DNA of 8,946 nt from Clostridia bacterium (GTDB taxonomy: Bacteria > Bacillota > Clostridia > Oscillospirales > CAG-272). Both the position numbers and the translations under genes were made by a program. Below are positions 1 to 6,578 of the stretch, piece after piece. The stretch is taken from NCBI GenBank assembly GCA_024404655.1, contig JAKSPR010000105.1, positions 1 through 8,946 of the forward strand, given 5' to 3'. The notes beneath the pieces are model-generated. The model was not told the origin of the DNA. It was given only the letters and a program-made list of their open reading frames with translations, and did no database searches. How positions within the stretch are numbered: position 1 is the stretch's first letter; every line of letters begins with the position of its first letter.

Positions 1-755
1 GTGCGGTTACGATTCAATGCAGAGAGCGTAGGGCTTTTGAGGAATGCGGGAGTGTCGGAAGAGTTCCGATATTTCGGTTTGGAATCGTCCACGATACGTC
101 CGCCGAAGGCTGCCACCCCGCCGGTGATATCAATGACGGGAAACATGACGCGGTTCCGGAAGATCGGGAACACACGGCCGTTTTTTTCTCTGCAGAGAAA
201 TCCTGCAAGCAGTTCTTTGTCGGTATAGCCGAGGCTGTGCATGTGGGGGACGAACAGCTCCGTCCGCAGCCGGAATTCATCCGGTGCAAACCCCAGTCCG
301 AACCGTCTTATGGTGGCATCGGAAAGCCCTCTCGACCGCAGATAGGCAAGGCCCTCTGCGCCCTCCGGGCGTTTCAGCATATCGTGGAAGAACCGCGCCG
401 CATCCCGGTTCATATCAAGGACCCGGTTCTTTTTGACCTCGGATGTCTTTCTTACCGTATCATTCTGCGGCATCTCCATTCCTGCGCGCTTGGCAAGGAA
501 CTCCACCGCGCTCATGTAATCGAGGTTTTCCGCTTTCATGACGAAGGAGATCACGTCTCCCCCTGCCCCGCAGCCGAGGCAGTGGAAATTATGCCCCCGC
601 TGGAACACCGTAAAAGACGCTGATTTTTCGTTGTGGAACGGACACAGCCCAACCATGTTGGAGCCCGCGCGTTTCAGCGTGACATAAGAAGAGATGACGT
701 CCTCAATGGTATTGCGGTATTTCAGTTCTTCAATAAAACCTTCCGGCAGCGCCAT
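1..755 (-). CDS. dnaG: DNA primase DnaG, N-terminal part (cut by the left edge)
   Basis: Primase makes the short RNA primers used for lagging-strand synthesis and works with the replicative helicase at the fork. The first 251 codons are visible. They open with MALPEGFIEEL and contain a complete CHC2 zinc finger: C38-x2-H41-x17-C59-x2-C62, in the usual context CPFHNEKSASF ... FHCLGCGAGGDVISF. The start of the RNA polymerase domain follows (about residues 115-251), including the family block GGRIVDDSKPKY at 218-229. The Toprim catalytic part lies beyond the edge. The ATG at 755 is chosen because AGGAGG lies 5 nt upstream and because the zinc finger starts at the normal distance from it. The gene follows dgt by 23 nt and probably shares its transcript. 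The reading frame is intact over the whole visible part. Confidence 0.96.
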   Translation of the reverse strand, partial: MALPEGFIEELKYRNTIEDVISSYVTLKRAGSNMVGLCPFHNEKSASFTVFQRGHNFHCLGCGAGGDVISFVMKAENLDYMSAVEFLAKRAGMEMPQNDTVRKTSEVKKNRVLDMNRDAARFFHDMLKRPEGAEGLAYLRSRGLSDATIRRFGLGFAPDEFRLRTELFVPHMHSLGYTDKELLAGFLCREKNGRVFPIFRNRVMFPVIDITGGVAAFGGRIVDDSKPKYRNSSDTPAFLKSPTLSALNRNR

Positions 756-778
756 GGCGTCCTCCTCTCATATAACAA

Positions 779-1780
779 TCATTTGAACATTTTGGGAACC
801 TTGAGTTCCGTATAGGTACGGATGGCATAGCGGTCCGTCATACCGGAAATATAGTCGCAGACCCTGCGGTCCACGGGTTCCTCCTCGTACCGGTATTCCC
901 CCGGCATCTTATCGGGATGGGATAAGAAGTATTCGTAAAGTTCTTCCAGTACCCGCTGTGCTTTATCTTCATCCCGCTTGGCTGCGGGATTGAAATAGAC
1001 ATTTTCAAACATGAAGCCGCGCAGAGCCTCGGTCGCTTCCCCGATTTCCGGCTCCATGGTGATCTCATTCTTTCCGAGACTTGCCCGGATGAGGGAAGTC
1101 ACCATCGTATCAATGCGCGCCTTGTGGGAATCGCCGAGGATCTCCCGGAGTTCCGCCGGTATATCGTCAGCAGAAAGCACCTTTGCCCGGATGGCATCGT
1201 CAATATCATGGTTGATATACGCAATGCGGTCGGCATACTTGACAATGCGGCCTTCGAGGGTCGCTGCCAGTGCTTTTCCCGAATGGTGGAGGATGCCGTC
1301 ACGCACCTCCCATGTAAGATTGAGCCCCTGCCCGCCCCGTTCCAGCCGTTCTACCACCCGCAGGCTCTGCACCGCGTGATGGAAGTCGGGAGAATAGCAG
1401 CGCTGCAGTACCGCCTCGCCTGCATGACCGAAGGGCGTATGACCGAGATCATGGCCGAAGGCGATAGCCTCGCAGAGATCTTCATTGAGCGAAAGCGCCC
1501 TTGCAGCCGTCCGCGCAATCTGCATGACCTCTACGGTATGGGTCATACGGGTACGGTAGTGATCTTCCTCCGGGGAGAGGAAAACCTGGGTCTTGTGCAT
1601 CAGGCGGCGGAAGGATTTGCAGTGAATGATGCGGTCCCGGTCCCGCTGGTAGGCGGTGCGGTAAGCACAGGGTTCCTCGGGACGTTCCCTGCCCCGGGTC
1701 TCAGCGGATTTCTGGGCGTAAGGAGAAAGCCACGCATTCTCCCGTTCTTCCGTCAGTCTGCGAATGGAGTCATCCTGCAT
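779..1780 (-). CDS. dgt: HD-domain deoxyguanosinetriphosphate triphosphohydrolase (dGTPase-like)
   Basis: Enzymes of this family cleave dNTPs (classically dGTP) into the deoxynucleoside and tripolyphosphate, and so tune the dNTP pool in the cytoplasm. The 333-residue product has the metal-binding HD signature: H81 (in TRMTHTVEV), H110-D111 (in FGHDLGHTPFGHAGE, 108-122) and D184 (in KYADRIAYINHDIDD). It also has the N-terminal block YRTAYQRDRDRIIHCKSFRRL (40-60) shared by Dgt homologues. The length is normal for the shorter Gram-positive form. The start at 1780 has an AAAGGGGTG-type ribosome site just upstream. dnaG follows after 23 nt. Pairing a dNTPase with primase is a recurrent clostridial arrangement, usually ending in rpoD. 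The exact nucleotide preference cannot be read from the sequence. Confidence 0.94.
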   Translation of the reverse strand: MQDDSIRRLTEERENAWLSPYAQKSAETRGRERPEEPCAYRTAYQRDRDRIIHCKSFRRLMHKTQVFLSPEEDHYRTRMTHTVEVMQIARTAARALSLNEDLCEAIAFGHDLGHTPFGHAGEAVLQRCYSPDFHHAVQSLRVVERLERGGQGLNLTWEVRDGILHHSGKALAATLEGRIVKYADRIAYINHDIDDAIRAKVLSADDIPAELREILGDSHKARIDTMVTSLIRASLGKNEITMEPEIGEATEALRGFMFENVYFNPAAKRDEDKAQRVLEELYEYFLSHPDKMPGEYRYEEEPVDRRVCDYISGMTDRYAIRTYTELKVPKMFK

Positions 1781-1806
1781 GATCCGGCACCCCTTTCGGT
1801 TTTATA

Positions 1807-1834
1807 CATATAAGATACGCAGAAAAGCGCACAA
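1807..1834 (-). promoter_or_regulatory. Weak candidate promoter for dgt-dnaG
   Basis: On the minus strand TTGTGC is followed after 16 bp by TATATG, with a further TATAAA a few bases downstream. The match is only partial (4 of 6 at the -10), but this is the best candidate between yigZ and dgt. The operon could instead be read through from hflX-yigZ. Confidence 0.25.
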
Positions 1835-1932
1835 ACCCTTTTTGTTTCCGCGAAAATTTCGTGAAAACTCCGGTTTTCTGCGCGATTTTTCTGATATTCG
1901 TGTTTTCCAGCGATTTCCCGCGTGGGAATATC
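1818..1932. repeat. Cluster of inverted repeats between yigZ and dgt
   Basis: This AT-rich spacer holds three overlapping inverted repeats. CGCAGAAAA at 1818-1826 pairs with TTTTCTGCG at 1874-1882. GAAAAC-TCCG-GTTTTC forms a tight hairpin at 1863-1878. GATATTC at 1893-1899 pairs with GAATATC at 1926-1932. The first two share the TTTTC arm, so they are alternatives and cannot both form. None is followed by a proper T-run on the minus strand, so a canonical terminator for yigZ is not evident. The segment may hold a poor terminator, a regulatory leader for dgt, or chance AT-rich pairing. Confidence 0.35.
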
Positions 1933-1935
1933 GGT

Positions 1936-2577
1936 TTACGGACGGAGAAAATCGAACCGTTCTCCGCGTTCTTCCAACAGGACCGCGCCGTTGGTCAGCT
2001 CGGTCATGGTTTCCGTGAACTTTTTTGTGTTTCCGTCAGCGGAGCGGACCGCCAGTGTCAATGTGACGTCCTGAGCAAACTGGGTATCGTCGATGATCAC
2101 CCCGAAATCCGGCAGCGCAAAGCGGATCTTTTCATAGTCGGTATAATCGCAGATCAGCTCATATTCGGAAAACCGCTCATAGGTGATGATATGCGCCGCC
2201 TCCGCCGCCAGCTTCGCCGCATGGGAATAGGCGCGGACAAGTCCCCCCGTTCCCAGAAGGATTCCGCCGAAATAACGGGTCACAACGATGCAGGCGTCGG
2301 TAAAGCCGGTTTTACGGATGATATCCAGCACCGGCATGCCCGCTGTTCCCTGGGGTTCTCCGTCGTCGGAGAAGCGCATGATGTTGTTTTCCTTGATCTG
2401 ATAGGCATAGACGTTATGTCTGGCATCGGCATGTTTTTTGCGGATCTTTGCAATAAACTCCAGCGCTTCGGCTTCGGTTTTGCAGGGTCTTGCGTAGCCG
2501 ATGAATTCGGACTTCTTTTCCTCAAAGGAGGCTGTGCCCTCTCCCTCAAGGGTAATATAGTATTCGTCCTGTGCCAT
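1936..2577 (-). CDS. yigZ: YigZ / IMPACT family protein
   Basis: This 213-residue product belongs to the UPF0029/IMPACT family, cytoplasmic proteins related to eukaryotic Impact. Their bacterial role is unsettled, with proposed links to translation or nucleic-acid binding. The two family signatures are present: RFSDDGEPQGTAGMPVL at 68-84 and VVTRYFGGILLGTGGLVRAY at 98-117. The C-terminal third matches the less conserved ferredoxin-like domain in position and size, and the total length is typical. The start codon at 2577 overlaps the hflX stop by one base (TAATG). There is no recognisable Shine-Dalgarno site ahead of it, so translation is probably coupled to hflX. The assignment to the family is firm, but the biochemical function is not known. 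Confidence 0.93.
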   Translation of the reverse strand: MAQDEYYITLEGEGTASFEEKKSEFIGYARPCKTEAEALEFIAKIRKKHADARHNVYAYQIKENNIMRFSDDGEPQGTAGMPVLDIIRKTGFTDACIVVTRYFGGILLGTGGLVRAYSHAAKLAAEAAHIITYERFSEYELICDYTDYEKIRFALPDFGVIIDDTQFAQDVTLTLAVRSADGNTKKFTETMTELTNGAVLLEERGERFDFLRP

Positions 2578-3863
2578 TATGCTTTGATATACTGGGCAAA
2601 CATGCCCTGGGTCTTTGTATCGGCCACAGCACGGACATGGGCACCGTCATCCTGATAATCGGTATCGAGGATGGTGGCAAACTTATAGAGCTGGGCAAGA
2701 GCGCCCTGTTTATCGTGGGGGAAGACGAACTCCACTTCCCGTTTGCCGGCCTTTATGACATCATTGAGCATGGAGAGCAGCGCATCCTGTCCGTATCCCG
2801 TCACAGCGGAAATCTCTACGGTGTGCGTGCTGTCCGGCACCCCCAGAGGCGCACTGTCCGGGGTACGGAGATCATGCTTATTGAGAACATAGAGGATCGG
2901 TTTCTCCCCTGCTCCCAGTTCGTCGATCAGATTTTTCGTGACCTCCAGCTGGGATGCACATTCCGGGTCGGAGGAATCCATGACGATGAGGATGGCATCG
3001 GCGTAGACGACTTCCTCCAGGGTGGAGCGGAACGCGCTGACCAGGTGGTGGGGCAGATTGCGGATAAAGCCGACGGTATCGGTGAGCAGAATCTCATCGC
3101 CGTCCGGCATGGTGAATTTTCTTGTGGTGGGATCGAGGGTCGCAAACAGCTTATCCTCGGCAAGGATGCCTGCTCCCGTCAACGCATTGAGCAGCGTGGA
3201 TTTTCCGGCGTTGGTATAACCGGCCACGGCAATTTTGGGAAGTCCGGATTTTTCTCTCTGCTTTCTCTGGGTCTGCCGGGCAGATTCCAGATTGCGGATA
3301 TCCTCTTCCAGCGCGGCAATGCGGTGTTTTAAGTGCCGCTTGTCGCTTTCAAGTTTGGATTCGCCGGGACCTCTGGTACCGATACCGCCGCCCAGACGCG
3401 ACATCTCCGCGCCGTGTCCCGCCAGACGCGGGATCGTGTATTTCAGCTGTGCCAGTTCCACCTGCAGTTTACCCTCCGCGCTGGTGGCATGGAGCGCAAA
3501 AATATCGAGGATCAGCATGGAGCGGTCAATGACGCGGATATCACCGTCCGCACTCAGTTCGTTTTCCAGATTGCGGATTTGCGCAGGCGTCAGATCGTTA
3601 TCGAAAATGACAAGACGGATATCGCCGCCCTCGCAGAGGGCTTTCAGTTCCTCCACCTTGCCGGAACCGATACAGGTTCTGGTATCGGGCGTCTCCTTGG
3701 CCTGTACCATTCTCGCATAGACAGAGCCGCCTGCCGTGTCGAGCAGCCGTTCCAGCTCGTTCATGGAGATCTCACATTCGTCCTCATCGCGGTCTCTTGT
3801 GATCAGCCCCACAAGCACCGCCTGTGCAAGCTCCGGATTTTCTTCTTTGAGTAAATCTTTCAT
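2577..3863 (-). CDS. hflX: GTPase HflX
   Basis: HflX is a translational GTPase of the Obg-HflX superfamily that binds the 50S subunit and splits stalled or hibernating ribosomes, for example after heat or antibiotic stress. The 428-residue product shows the HflX N-terminal domain with the glycine-rich signature GGGIGTRGPGES (158-169). A helical linker follows (about 170-205), then the G domain: G1 GYTNAGKS at 215-222, DPTTR near the G2 switch at 244-248, G3 DTVGF at 262-266, G4 NKHD at 328-331 and a G5-like SAV at 352-354. A C-terminal domain follows from about 378. All nucleotide-binding motifs look intact. The start at 3863 has GAGGT 6 nt upstream. The gene lies directly downstream of the rpmE terminator and is coupled to yigZ. 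Confidence 0.96.
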   Translation of the reverse strand: MKDLLKEENPELAQAVLVGLITRDRDEDECEISMNELERLLDTAGGSVYARMVQAKETPDTRTCIGSGKVEELKALCEGGDIRLVIFDNDLTPAQIRNLENELSADGDIRVIDRSMLILDIFALHATSAEGKLQVELAQLKYTIPRLAGHGAEMSRLGGGIGTRGPGESKLESDKRHLKHRIAALEEDIRNLESARQTQRKQREKSGLPKIAVAGYTNAGKSTLLNALTGAGILAEDKLFATLDPTTRKFTMPDGDEILLTDTVGFIRNLPHHLVSAFRSTLEEVVYADAILIVMDSSDPECASQLEVTKNLIDELGAGEKPILYVLNKHDLRTPDSAPLGVPDSTHTVEISAVTGYGQDALLSMLNDVIKAGKREVEFVFPHDKQGALAQLYKFATILDTDYQDDGAHVRAVADTKTQGMFAQYIKA

Positions 3864-3920
3864 CGCAATACCTCGTTTCTCAATCCTTACGGATATGTTG
3901 GGTTATTGTGTGCGGCGGGA

Positions 3921-3960
3921 AAATAAAAAGGGTGCCGTCGCCTTCCGGCGATTGACACCC
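3921..3960 (-). terminator. Rho-independent terminator of rpmE
   Basis: Read on the minus strand, GGGTG (from 3960) pairs with CACCC (ending 3930). Inside this, TCGCC-GGAA-GGCGA forms a GC-rich stem with a tetraloop, with a few unpaired bases between the two stems. The hairpin is followed at once by TTTTTATTTT. It starts 27 nt after the rpmE stop codon. Confidence 0.9.
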
Positions 3961-3986
3961 ATCTTATCGGTGGTAATCAGCACTGC

Positions 3987-4202
3987 TTACTTTGCAGCCT
4001 TTGCAGTCATGCTGAGACGCTTCTTGAACTTGTCGACACGGCCGCCAGCATCGACAAACTTCTGCTTGCCGGTGAAGAACGGATGGCACTTCGAGCAAAT
4101 TTCAACACGCAAATCACCCTTGGTGGATCTGGTCTTTACGACCTCGCCGCATGCACAGGTAATTGTGCACTCCTTGTATTCGGGATGAATACCCTGCTTC
4201 AT
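3987..4202 (-). CDS. rpmE: 50S ribosomal protein L31, zinc-binding (four-Cys) form
   Basis: L31 sits at the central protuberance and bridges the two ribosomal subunits. The 71-residue product opens with MKQGIHPEY and carries the four zinc ligands of the C+ form, C16-x-C18 and C36-x2-C39. The family core EICSKCHPFFTGKQKFVD spans 34-51, followed by the GRVDKFKKR block. In many Firmicutes a zinc-independent L31 replaces this version during zinc starvation; no such paralogue is visible here. AGAGGTG lies 8 nt upstream of the ATG. The gene is a single-cistron unit with a good promoter and a strong terminator. Confidence 0.97.
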   Translation of the reverse strand: MKQGIHPEYKECTITCACGEVVKTRSTKGDLRVEICSKCHPFFTGKQKFVDAGGRVDKFKKRLSMTAKAAK

Positions 4203-4242
4203 ATCTTTCGCACCTCTTTACATACAAAATCACAGTATCTAT

Positions 4243-4271
4243 ATGATACCATACATTTCAGAAAAAATCAA
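4243..4271 (-). promoter_or_regulatory. Sigma-A promoter of rpmE
   Basis: On the minus strand TTGATT (4271-4266) and TATCAT (4248-4243) are separated by exactly 17 bp. The predicted start site is near 4236, giving a leader of about 33 nt that carries the rpmE ribosome site. Confidence 0.8.
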
Positions 4272-4341
4272 GTCTTTTTTCAAAATTTCTGAAATAATTT
4301 ATCTTTTTATCGGAGATTGCATAAAGCTCCCGCTCCGGGTC

Positions 4342-4370
4342 TTGCTTTTTCGCAAAGAATCTGTTATAAT
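4342..4370 (+). promoter_or_regulatory. Sigma-A promoter of the five-cysteine small protein gene
   Basis: TTGCTT at 4342-4347 and a perfect TATAAT at 4365-4370 are 17 bp apart. Transcription should start near 4377, just ahead of the AAGGAG ribosome site at 4391-4396. The promoter is back-to-back with that of rpmE. Confidence 0.85.
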
Positions 4371-4405
4371 AGGCGCAGAAGACCACGAAAAAGGAGCGAC
4401 ATTGC

Positions 4406-4633
4406 ATGAAATTTTCCCGTGAGCAGAAAGAAAACCTCGATATCCGCGACATCTGCGCCTTCTGTGAAAACGCATCCTGCCTGCGGAATGAGGACGAAAT
4501 GCTGTGCCGGTTCAACGGCGTTGTGTCCGCAGACGGCACCTGCCGGAAATTCCGGTATGATCTTCTGAAAAGGAAACCGGCAAAGAAAAATGCCGCGCTC
4601 CCCAAAGTGGAGCTTCCCGACCTTGATGACTGA
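4406..4633 (+). CDS. Small five-cysteine protein of unknown function
   Basis: This 75-residue soluble protein was not recognised as a named family. It has no signal peptide or membrane segment. Five cysteines (C17, C20, C25, C34, C46) fall in the first two thirds, beginning with ICAFCENASC (CxxCx4C). This spacing would suit a small zinc-binding fold or an iron-sulfur site. A basic stretch, CRKFRYDLLKRKP at 46-58, follows, and the tail is acidic and proline-containing (LPKVELPDLDD). It is a real gene: it has a consensus promoter, AAGGAG 9 nt before the ATG, a terminator right after the stop, and it is the only plus-strand gene between two blocks of minus-strand genes. The position beside rpmE could hint at a link to translation or metal status, but that is only a guess from location. 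Confidence 0.85.
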   Translation: MKFSREQKENLDIRDICAFCENASCLRNEDEMLCRFNGVVSADGTCRKFRYDLLKRKPAKKNAALPKVELPDLDD

Positions 4634-4640
4634 ATATTCC

Positions 4641-4674
4641 CGCTGCCGGACAAATCATCCGGCAGCGTTTTTTT
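4641..4674 (+). terminator. Rho-independent terminator of the small protein gene
   Basis: A perfect 10-bp stem CGCTGCCGGA / TCCGGCAGCG (4641-4650 and 4658-4667) with a 7-nt loop is followed by seven T residues. It lies 7 nt after the stop codon. The last T is also the first base of the MATE gene's stop codon on the other strand. The hairpin could slow polymerase arriving from the MATE side, but on that strand no T-run follows. Confidence 0.93.
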
Positions 4675-6032
4675 CAGTCGGTATTTTCTCTTGTGATGTT
4701 TTTCAGCCACTTCTTTCTTCTGTAGTGGAGAATGAAGGCCGGCATCTTGACAAACTCATCAAGACACAGAATGAAGTAGACCCACAGCGGCGGCAGTTTC
4801 AGAACGAAAGCCGCCAGAAGTCCCACGGGAACGGCATAGACCCACATGGCAAAGAAATCGCAGTAGAGACCGAACCGCACGTCGCCTCCCGCACGGAAGA
4901 CGCCGCAGACGACCATGGTATTGACGGACTGACCCATGATGTAGTAAGCGGTGATGAACAGCATCACACCGAGATACCCCCGCACCGTGTCGGTGATATT
5001 CATATAACGGAGCAGAAACGGACGCACGGCAAGGACCACAAGTCCGCCTGCAAGGGCTGTTCCCATGGCAAGTCCGATCAGACGCTTTGCATAGAGCTCC
5101 GCTTCCTTCAGCTTGTTGTCGCCGAGGGCTTTGCCCAAAATAATGCCGCCGGAGGACGCTACGCCGAAACAGACGACGGTACCCAGCGACCGCACCACCG
5201 TCGTGATGGAATTTGCCGCCACGATATCATCGGACATGTGACCGAGGATCACGGAATACATGGAAAACGCCAGTCCCCACACCGTATCATTGCCCATTGC
5301 CGGAAGCGAATACCGGATGAAATCACGCATGAGCATTTTTCTGCGGGCAAAAAGATCGGTGATATGAAACCGGATGCGTCTGCAAAGGAAGGCAGCATCA
5401 AAGAGGCAGAACAGCACCTCCAGTGCACGGGTAGCCGACGTAGCAATAGCAACCCCCGCGATACCCAGTTTCGGAAAAGGTCCCACACCGAAGATGAAGC
5501 AGGCATTCAGAATGATATTGACGACCACCGCAGCGCAGTGGACACCGGCACTGATGGTCACGCGCTCCACGCTGCGCATGACACAGAGGTACATGGTAGC
5601 AAAGCTCGTGAAGAAGTAACCGGGTGCTACGGCACGGAGATACTGTGCGCCGAGCTCAACCAGATTCGGGATATTTGTGAAGATCCGCATGATCTGTTCC
5701 GGGACGAAAAAGGCCGCCGCGGCAAACAGAAAGCCGATGATCATGGAGATACGCAGGGAGAGACCCATGATCTTTTCCACAGTTCTTGTGTCTTTTTTGC
5801 CCCAGTACTGGGCGCAGAGCACAGCAGTACCGGAGGACAGTCCGTAGAAGAACATATTGAGGACGAACTGCACCTGCCCCGCAAGAGAAGCCGCGGATAT
5901 TGCCGACTGCCCCACAAAATTGAGCATGAAAACATCCGCCGAGGACACCGCCGTGTCCATTAAGTTCTGTAAAGCAATCGGCAGCGTCAGAGACGCTGCC
6001 ATACGGTAAAATTGTTTCTGTTCGCTGTTCAT
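4674..6032 (-). CDS. MATE family efflux transporter
   Basis: This 452-residue integral membrane protein belongs to the multi-antimicrobial extrusion family. Such antiporters export drugs or metabolites in exchange for Na+ or H+. Hydrophobic segments spread along the chain fit the usual 12 helices in two six-helix halves, with a charged link at about 218-240. Family features include the N-terminal LTLPIALQNLMDTAVSSADV (15-34), the first-half region around GLSSGTAVLCAQYWGKKD (64-81) and the second-half GVFRAGGDVRFGLYCD (377-392), followed by W397 and a proline. The length is typical. The start lies 6 nt after the stop of the DUF4358 gene and has no clear Shine-Dalgarno site, so coupling to the upstream cistron is likely. 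The substrate cannot be told from sequence. It may relate to the envelope genes upstream or simply be co-transcribed. Confidence 0.93.
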   Translation of the reverse strand: MNSEQKQFYRMAASLTLPIALQNLMDTAVSSADVFMLNFVGQSAISAASLAGQVQFVLNMFFYGLSSGTAVLCAQYWGKKDTRTVEKIMGLSLRISMIIGFLFAAAAFFVPEQIMRIFTNIPNLVELGAQYLRAVAPGYFFTSFATMYLCVMRSVERVTISAGVHCAAVVVNIILNACFIFGVGPFPKLGIAGVAIATSATRALEVLFCLFDAAFLCRRIRFHITDLFARRKMLMRDFIRYSLPAMGNDTVWGLAFSMYSVILGHMSDDIVAANSITTVVRSLGTVVCFGVASSGGIILGKALGDNKLKEAELYAKRLIGLAMGTALAGGLVVLAVRPFLLRYMNITDTVRGYLGVMLFITAYYIMGQSVNTMVVCGVFRAGGDVRFGLYCDFFAMWVYAVPVGLLAAFVLKLPPLWVYFILCLDEFVKMPAFILHYRRKKWLKNITRENTD

Positions 6033-6038
6033 GAACGG

Positions 6039-6551
6039 TTACTTGGTGATGTTCTCGAAAGCGCTGACAGCGCTTGCACGGGTAGCATCATCGGTAATGA
6101 TATACATGACAAAATCGCCGGACACGACGCATTCCGCATCGCGCAGCTTCGGAAATTCTTCCTGATTATAACGGCCGTCCCAGATTTCGTTCTGATAGAA
6201 GGAAAGATAGTTTTCCACCATTTCTTTCACGGAAGCAACTTCATCTGCACTCCTGGCTTCAAAAATACCGACCTCGTCAATGGAAGACGAGATGGACTGG
6301 ACAACGACCTTGAAAGCGGCGAAATTCTCCGGGTCAGCCTTGATGAAATTCTTGAGATAGGTGTCCTGTACATCCACCAGCTTATCGGCATCGGGGACGG
6401 TATCGCGGACGGCGTTCCAGACTGCATCAAAGGTGACGGGAGCCTTTGGGGTTTCACTTCCCTTTTCGTCGCCCGCGGGCTTGTCGCCGCAGGATGCAAG
6501 GCAGATAACGCCGGCAAGCAGCAATGCTGCGATTCGTTTCATGTTTTTCAT
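6039..6551 (-). CDS. DUF4358 domain lipoprotein
   Basis: This 170-residue protein is predicted to be exported and lipid-anchored. It has a basic start (MKNMKRIAALLLAG), a hydrophobic core and a lipobox LASC with the acylated cysteine at C21, then a short polar linker (22-40). The remainder resembles the clostridial DUF4358 domain, with the hallmark IDEVGIFEARSADEVASVKE at 91-110 and the later EEFPKLRDAE ... GDFVMYIITDD. The function of this domain is unknown. From general knowledge it often sits in operons for cell-surface acylation alongside SGNH/DHHW proteins and MBOAT acyltransferases. AAAGGA lies 6 nt before the chosen ATG, which favours it over the ATG three codons later. It sits 27 nt after the SGNH hydrolase and 6 nt before the MATE gene, so the three form one operon. 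Confidence 0.85.
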   Translation of the reverse strand: MKNMKRIAALLLAGVICLASCGDKPAGDEKGSETPKAPVTFDAVWNAVRDTVPDADKLVDVQDTYLKNFIKADPENFAAFKVVVQSISSSIDEVGIFEARSADEVASVKEMVENYLSFYQNEIWDGRYNQEEFPKLRDAECVVSGDFVMYIITDDATRASAVSAFENITK

Positions 6552-6578
6552 AGCAGTTCCTTTCTTGATCTTTTCCGA

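Noticed and set aside
1124..3332. Several 160-264-codon plus-strand frames opposite dgt, yigZ and hflX
   Set aside because: They are shadows created by codon bias of the true minus-strand genes; none has a recognisable domain or translation signal.
3864..3986. Riboswitch or T-box in the rpmE-hflX spacer
   Set aside because: The only structure is a simple terminator for rpmE; there is no conserved T-box or riboswitch core sequence.
4590..5963. Plus-strand open frame of 457 codons opposite the MATE gene
   Set aside because: It is antisense to a clear 12-helix transporter, its protein is a compositionally odd His/Asp/Glu-rich string without domains, and it overlaps the terminator of the upstream gene.
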